DNA of 6,031 bases from Synergistaceae bacterium (GTDB taxonomy: Bacteria > Synergistota > Synergistia > Synergistales > Aminobacteriaceae). Below, in pieces: positions 1 through 3,454 of this stretch. Numbering within the stretch: the stretch's first letter is position 1; every line of letters starts with the position of its first letter. Below the pieces are notes generated by a model. It searched no databases and was not told where the DNA came from. It saw only the letters and a list, made by a program, of their open reading frames with translations. The DNA lies in assembly GCA_017447325.1 (NCBI GenBank), contig JAFSNU010000239.1:1-6031 (forward strand), read 5' to 3'. The position numbers and the translations under genes were made by a program.

Positions 1-795
1 GCTTGTTTTAATAAACTCGCTGATGACAGGCCAGCCTGTTAATAAGCCTATTAAAGTTAATAAGCCGCCGATCAGGCCAAAGAATTTTAACGGATGATAG
101 TCTTTGCAAATCGCGCCGATTGTGAATAAAACTAAAAATCCGTCGGTTATAGTATTAAGTTTTGAGACGCTGCCCTCGGGCCGATCTCTATATATAACCG
201 GAACTTCGCGGACATTAAAGCCTTTGTCAAGCGCGTGCAAAGTCATTTCAGTTTCAATCTCAAAGCCTTTTGATAATACCGGATAATTTTTCACAAATCT
301 TTTGCTGAACGCTCGATAGCCGGACATAATGTCATGAAGATTTGCATTAAAGAATAAATTTATTAAAGCTCTCACTAAATTATTTCCGAAGTCATGAGCC
401 GGGCGTTTATTTTCTTTCGAGTAAGTGCCGTTGGATAATCTGTCGCCGACGCACATGTCGCACTTCTCGTTTAACACCGGAGCGATTAACTCGCGCACCT
501 GCTCAGCCGGATACGTGTCGTCGCCGTCTGTCATCACATAAACATCTGCGTCAATCTCACTGAACATCGACTGCACGACAAAGCCCTTGCCCTGACGAAA
601 TTCTTTGCGCAAAAATACTTTCCCGTCAGCATTATCTTTTATATAATCCAAAACTATTTGAGCCGTCTTGTCTGTCGAATTATTATCGTAAATATAAATT
701 TCGGCCTCGGGCAAATTCGCTCTAAAGTCTTCTATAACTTTTCTCACGGTCAGCTCTTCGTTGTAGCACGGAATTAAAACGGCGATCTTTTGCAT
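1..795 (-). CDS. Family 2 glycosyltransferase, polyprenyl-phosphate sugar synthase type (C-terminus cut by window edge)
   Basis: The frame is open from ATG at 795 to the window edge, giving 265 residues with no stop, so the C-terminus is missing. The N-terminus IAVLIPCYNEE and the DNNSTDKT segment (about residues 37-44) are typical of the GT-A fold. TDGDDTYP (89-96) holds the metal-binding DXD motif, and GYRAFSKRF and RPEGSVSK follow. A hydrophobic segment starts near residue 237. Relatives of the DPM1/GtrB type have two C-terminal membrane helices, so roughly 45-50 residues, including the second helix, probably lie outside the window. Such enzymes move a sugar from a nucleotide donor to polyprenyl phosphate at the inner face of the cytoplasmic membrane. 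The start is set by a GGGAG ribosome site 9 nt upstream. It begins 4 nt after the stop of the membrane protein gene, so translation is probably coupled. It is a paralogue of the gene at 2199-3131: I count 55 identities in 84 aligned residues (136-219 here). Sugar specificity is unknown. Confidence 0.93.
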   Translation of the reverse strand, partial: MQKIAVLIPCYNEELTVRKVIEDFRANLPEAEIYIYDNNSTDKTAQIVLDYIKDNADGKVFLRKEFRQGKGFVVQSMFSEIDADVYVMTDGDDTYPAEQVRELIAPVLNEKCDMCVGDRLSNGTYSKENKRPAHDFGNNLVRALINLFFNANLHDIMSGYRAFSKRFVKNYPVLSKGFEIETEMTLHALDKGFNVREVPVIYRDRPEGSVSKLNTITDGFLVLFTIGAICKDYHPLKFFGLIGGLLTLIGLLTGWPVISEFIKTS

Positions 796-819
796 TTAAT
801 TAAGCTCCCTTATAATCAT
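796..819 (-). promoter_or_regulatory. Ribosome binding site and leader of the left glycosyltransferase, overlapping the end of the upstream gene
   Basis: Read on the minus strand, GGGAG (complement of 805-809) lies 9 nt before the ATG at 795. The same bases encode the last residues (KGA) and stop of the membrane protein gene, so the ribosome site is embedded in coding sequence. The bases 792-811 are identical to 3128-3147 in front of the other glycosyltransferase, and ATAATCAT follows in both (812-819 and 3150-3157). Confidence 0.8.
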
Positions 820-2152
820 AAAATATTTTTATTAAACAAATTATTATAGCCGCGTATAAAAACGGCAGACTATAAATCATGTAACGGGACAGCGGCATTA
901 TCACCAAGCTCACGCTCGAGACAACTCCAGTTAAAGCTAATAATGCAAAAAACATAAATAAAGCTTCGCGTTTTAATCTCTTTATCACGCAAATTAAAAA
1001 TAATATTAAAGCTATTATATAAACTAAAGCCGCGTAAAGATTTAAAACAGGATGAACGAAGGCAACGCTCCGAATAAAGCCGACGGCTAAATAGCCAATA
1101 TATATTTTAATATAATTTTTAATCACGTTTTGACTCGTCAAAAGTTTTCTCATCATGAACGACGCTATTTTATCGCGTTCGATCTCAGCGGCAACGCCTT
1201 TAACGTCTTTAGTCTCAGCCGCGTACTTGTGAATTAACGGCCCTGTAATATAAAACTTGACCTGATCATGCGCGGCTTCTGCTTTATCGCCCGTGTTTAA
1301 AATTCCTTTATCATATAAATTTTCACGATAGCCTTTAGCCTCTATCTCATCATTTATTTTTATATAAAGCTCGCGTAAACTTTCATCTTCAAATAAATCC
1401 GCCTCGTCTTTGCTTCCGGCAAGAAACACGCCCGAGGACGAGGTGATAGGCCCATACGTGTTGCCGATAAAATATCCTTGAGTTATATAATAATAGCATC
1501 TTGAAATTAAAGCAGTTAATGCAAAACACGCGAGCATAATTAATAAAGCTCTAACAAATTTTTTATTCACAGCTATGAACGCAAAGAAATTAATTATAAA
1601 CAGCATCAGCATCTGTCCGCGCGTTAAAGCTAACAACATGCTTATTATAATTGCTTTAATATAATCTTTTATATCATGCTCTAAAATAAATTTGATTAAA
1701 ATCGTGAAGTAAATATAATATAACGGCAATGTCAGAGCCTCGGTGCCTATCGAGCAAGACATTACAACTCCGGTCAGCGAGAAAATTATCGTGAAGAACG
1801 ACGGCGCGAGAAAAATTAAAAATATTAAGCTTGAAATAAAATTATTTAATTTAAATAAGCGCCTTAAATTTATTACGGCAAAATATATCGCATAAGCAAC
1901 GAGTAAATTCTGCACAATGCTCACGGCGTAAAAATAAGCGTCATCGCCTGCGTTAAATAAATTAAATATAGATCTAAATATAAACAAGAAGAACGGATAA
2001 AGCGGCTCACGGCCTGCGGCGGACATAACGATATACCCGCCCGAGTCCGGAACAAGCCTGTACTTATAAATCATAAAAGTCAACGCGAATATAATTAAGC
2101 TTAAAATTAAAATAATTTTCTCAAACTTACTATCAGCCTTGCTAATGCTCAT
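800..2152 (-). CDS. Multi-pass membrane protein, probable GT-C type glycosyltransferase
   Basis: This 450-residue protein is mostly membrane helices: about 12-31, 72-93, 105-130, 142-158, 163-176, 180-197, 200-217, 345-365, 370-391, 397-417 and 422-445. A hydrophilic loop of about 110-125 residues, rich in Asp, Glu and Lys, runs from 218 to about 340. After the first helix comes PDSGGYIVMSAAGREPLYP (residues 35-53). An Asp early in the first outer loop followed by a REPLYP-like stretch, then TEALTLPLY (137-145) and ALTRGQ (175-180), resembles GT-C glycosyltransferases of the PMT/ArnT/GT39 kind, which use polyprenyl-phosphate sugars on the outer face of the membrane. That assignment is inference from topology and short motifs. 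An O-antigen polymerase-like or other envelope protein is the main alternative. The start is supported by AGGAG 8 nt upstream. It lies 46 nt after the upstream glycosyltransferase, and its last codons serve as the ribosome site of the next one. AT-rich codon use matches its neighbours. Confidence 0.9.
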   Translation of the reverse strand: MSISKADSKFEKIILILSLIIFALTFMIYKYRLVPDSGGYIVMSAAGREPLYPFFLFIFRSIFNLFNAGDDAYFYAVSIVQNLLVAYAIYFAVINLRRLFKLNNFISSLIFLIFLAPSFFTIIFSLTGVVMSCSIGTEALTLPLYYIYFTILIKFILEHDIKDYIKAIIISMLLALTRGQMLMLFIINFFAFIAVNKKFVRALLIMLACFALTALISRCYYYITQGYFIGNTYGPITSSSGVFLAGSKDEADLFEDESLRELYIKINDEIEAKGYRENLYDKGILNTGDKAEAAHDQVKFYITGPLIHKYAAETKDVKGVAAEIERDKIASFMMRKLLTSQNVIKNYIKIYIGYLAVGFIRSVAFVHPVLNLYAALVYIIALILFLICVIKRLKREALFMFFALLALTGVVSSVSLVIMPLSRYMIYSLPFLYAAIIICLIKIFYDYKGA

Positions 2153-2160
2153 GAAATACG

Positions 2161-2165
2161 CTCCT
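2161..2165 (-). promoter_or_regulatory. Ribosome binding site of the membrane protein gene
   Basis: On the minus strand the bases read AGGAG, with an 8-nt spacer to the ATG at 2152. It differs from the GGGAG leader shared by the two family 2 glycosyltransferases. The surrounding 46-nt gap (2153-2198) is almost all A/T and has no GC-rich hairpin, so read-through from the upstream gene is expected. Confidence 0.75.
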
Positions 2166-2198
2166 GAATTTAAAAATTTTATTAATTATATAATAAAT

Positions 2199-3131
2199 TT
2201 AACTATCTTTACGCCACTGACTTATGGTCTGCAGTCTAAACTCAAATTCGCGCCGCTCTTTGTGCTTGATAGTCTGCAAAATTATTCCGGCAATAAATAA
2301 ATTTATCGCAGCGATCATAGCGAAGCCGCATATAATTAAAGTCGGGAAGCGCGGTACAAGTCCGGTTTGAAAATATTCGTTTAAGACCGGAATAAAAAAT
2401 ATTAAAGATAATATGCTTAAACAAGCGGCTATTAAGCTAAAGAATACAAACGGCCTGTAGTCGCAGAATAAATGCAGTATAGTCTTAATTACTTTTATGC
2501 CGTCAACTATAGTATTCATGCTCGAGACGCTGCCCTCAGGCCTATTTCTAAACGGCACAGTCTTATTAACAAAGCTCATGTTCTTATCAACCGCGTGAAT
2601 TGTCATCTCTGCCTCGATCTCAAAGCCCTGCGACACGACCGGAAACGACTTTACAAATCTATAGCTTAAAGCTCGATAGCCGGTCATTATGTCCTTTACA
2701 TTTGCATTAAAAATTTTATTAATTAAATATCTAACTAAATTATTTCCGAAATTATGAAACCGCCTTTGATTTTCCTGAAAGTACGACGAAGATAATCTAT
2801 CGCCGATCACCATGTCAACGCCGTTATTTAACACAAGCTCGGCCATGCCGCAGCCTTCTTCCGCCGGATGCTGATCGTCGCCGTCCGCCATGATATAGCA
2901 ATCGGCCTCGATCTCCTGAAACATCCGCCGCACGACGTTGCCCTTGCCCTGCAGCCTTTCATATCTCACAACTGCTCCGGCGTCTTCTGCAATTTTTGCC
3001 GTGCCGTCTGTCGAGTTATTATCATAAACATAAATTTTTGCTTCGGGCAGCTCGCGCTTCCAATCTTCAACAACTTTTTTAATAGTCTTAGCTTCGTTAT
3101 AGCATGGAATTAATACGGCGATACTTTGCAT
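2199..3131 (-). CDS. Family 2 glycosyltransferase, polyprenyl-phosphate sugar synthase type (complete)
   Basis: This is a complete 310-residue enzyme. The GT-A domain fills about residues 1-220: IAVLIPCYNEA at the N-terminus, DNNSTDGTA (37-45) in the nucleotide-binding part, ADGDDQHP (82-89) with the metal-binding DXD, IGDRLSSS (109-116), MTGYRALSYRF (149-159) and RPEGSVSSMNT (197-207). Two membrane helices follow at about 227-250 and 263-286, then a basic cytoplasmic tail. Length and two-helix anchor fit GtrB/DPM-like enzymes that make polyprenyl-phosphate hexoses on the inner face of the membrane. Start at 3131 is chosen because GGGAG lies 9 nt upstream. It is the first gene of the cluster visible here; the surface-protein transcript stops at a terminator before it, so it should have its own promoter in 3132-3300. 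It is paralogous to 1-795, including at DNA level near the start codon. The donor sugar cannot be inferred. Confidence 0.95.
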   Translation of the reverse strand: MQSIAVLIPCYNEAKTIKKVVEDWKRELPEAKIYVYDNNSTDGTAKIAEDAGAVVRYERLQGKGNVVRRMFQEIEADCYIMADGDDQHPAEEGCGMAELVLNNGVDMVIGDRLSSSYFQENQRRFHNFGNNLVRYLINKIFNANVKDIMTGYRALSYRFVKSFPVVSQGFEIEAEMTIHAVDKNMSFVNKTVPFRNRPEGSVSSMNTIVDGIKVIKTILHLFCDYRPFVFFSLIAACLSILSLIFFIPVLNEYFQTGLVPRFPTLIICGFAMIAAINLFIAGIILQTIKHKERREFEFRLQTISQWRKDS

Positions 3132-3157
3132 TTAATTAAGCTCCCTTTTATAATCAT
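3132..3157 (-). repeat. Duplicated leader with ribosome binding site, matching the end of the membrane protein gene
   Basis: On the minus strand this reads GATTATAA, AAGGGAGC, TTAATTAA and then ATG. The same string occurs at 796-819, where the left part codes for the last residues (YDYKGA) and stop of the membrane protein. Here it is non-coding and has two extra bases before the GGGAG. It contains the functional ribosome site of the gene at 2199-3131 (complement of 3141-3145). The match suggests a duplicated segment that carried the tail of an upstream gene, or a leader copied by recombination between the paralogues. Confidence 0.7.
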
Positions 3158-3179
3158 TTAAAAATTAAAATTTATCTAA

Positions 3180-3189
3180 ATTATATAAT
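3180..3189. promoter_or_regulatory. Palindromic TATAAT box, possible divergent -10 element
   Basis: ATTATATAAT is a perfect 10-bp palindrome, so a consensus -10 hexamer TATAAT is present on both strands (3184-3189 plus, 3185-3180 minus). On the plus strand it would start a transcript near 3196-3197, leading into the terminated RNA described below. On the minus strand it lies about 50 bases upstream of the glycosyltransferase start at 3131. I see no good -35 hexamer at 16-18 bp on either side. The region is very AT-rich, so chance matches are easy. Confidence 0.4.
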
Positions 3190-3196
3190 AACTTTT

Positions 3197-3347
3197 GCAG
3201 TTCCGCAGAGTTTATAAAGGCAGAACGGTCAGATGCATTATTACGATTAGCATCGAGCTGACATCTGAGGTCGGAAGGTAAGCGGAAGATTTAGTACTCG
3301 TGACGGCGAAACGGGGCTTTGGGAGCAATCCCGAGGCTCCGTTTTTT
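3197..3347 (+). ncRNA. Candidate small RNA, about 150 nt, no recognised family
   Basis: The case rests on a plus-strand-specific terminator at its end and a TATAAT box 7-8 bases before its proposed start. No open frame of useful length or ribosome site is present (the only ATG, at 3233, stops after five codons). Folding by eye gives a central hairpin: 3228-3231 with 3259-3262 and 3232-3236 with 3250-3254, nine pairs with a four-base bulge and a 13-nt loop. A possible closing helix pairs TTCCGC (3201-3206) with GCGGAA (3282-3287). It does not match what I know of tmRNA, RNase P, 6S, SRP RNA or common riboswitches. A riboswitch is also unlikely because nothing is encoded downstream on this strand: it faces the end of the surface protein gene. 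The exact 5' end is a guess. Confidence 0.5.
3309..3347 (+). terminator. Rho-independent terminator on the plus strand
   Basis: On the plus strand 3309-3324 pairs with 3329-3344 without a mismatch (16 pairs including three G-U wobbles), closed by a GCAA loop of the GNRA type and followed by six T (3342-3347). On the minus strand the wobbles become C-A mismatches and there is no comparable T run. It is therefore directional and implies a plus-strand transcript arriving from the left. Confidence 0.85.
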
Positions 3348-3355
3348 ATACACAT

Positions 3356-3391
3356 AAAAAACTCCGCCAGCCTGGGGGACTGACGGAGTTT
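3356..3391 (-). terminator. Rho-independent terminator of the surface protein gene
   Basis: On the minus strand the bases complementary to 3391-3378 and 3372-3359 form a 14-bp stem (AAACTCCG...CGGAGTTT) with a five-base loop (complement of 3373-3377), followed by a run of six T (complement of 3361-3356). Two positions are G-U pairs only in minus-strand RNA and mismatches on the plus strand, which fixes the direction. It sits about 65 bases past the TAA stop of the surface protein. Confidence 0.9.
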
Positions 3392-3430
3392 AGGTTCGAT
3401 GTATATTTACATCTTATTCACGAGGAACCT
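3392..3430 (-). other. Hairpin in the 3' untranslated region of the surface protein gene
   Basis: An inner 6-bp stem (GATGTA 3398-3403 with TACATC 3408-3413, four-base loop) is stacked directly on an outer 6-bp pairing (AGGTTC 3392-3397 with GAACCT 3425-3430), leaving an 11-base bulge on one side. It lies between the stop codon and the terminator. It could protect the mRNA end; no function can be shown from the sequence. Confidence 0.5.
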
Positions 3431-3454
3431 CAAAATTTAGTTAGTGATAATTTA

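Noticed and set aside
2153..2198. Terminator between the first glycosyltransferase and the membrane protein gene
   Set aside because: Only A/T self-complementarity is present, with no GC-rich stem, so it would not terminate transcription.
3262..3290. Resemblance to the SRP RNA core (GTCGGAAGGTAAGC compared with GTCCGGAAGGAAGCAGCC)
   Set aside because: The conserved asymmetric loop and AGCAGCC are not kept, the flanks do not form one long rod-shaped hairpin, and the RNA has its own large terminator stem.
3300..3383. Short plus-strand frame starting at GTG 3300
   Set aside because: It has no ribosome site and runs straight through both terminator hairpins, so its codons are structural RNA and not protein.
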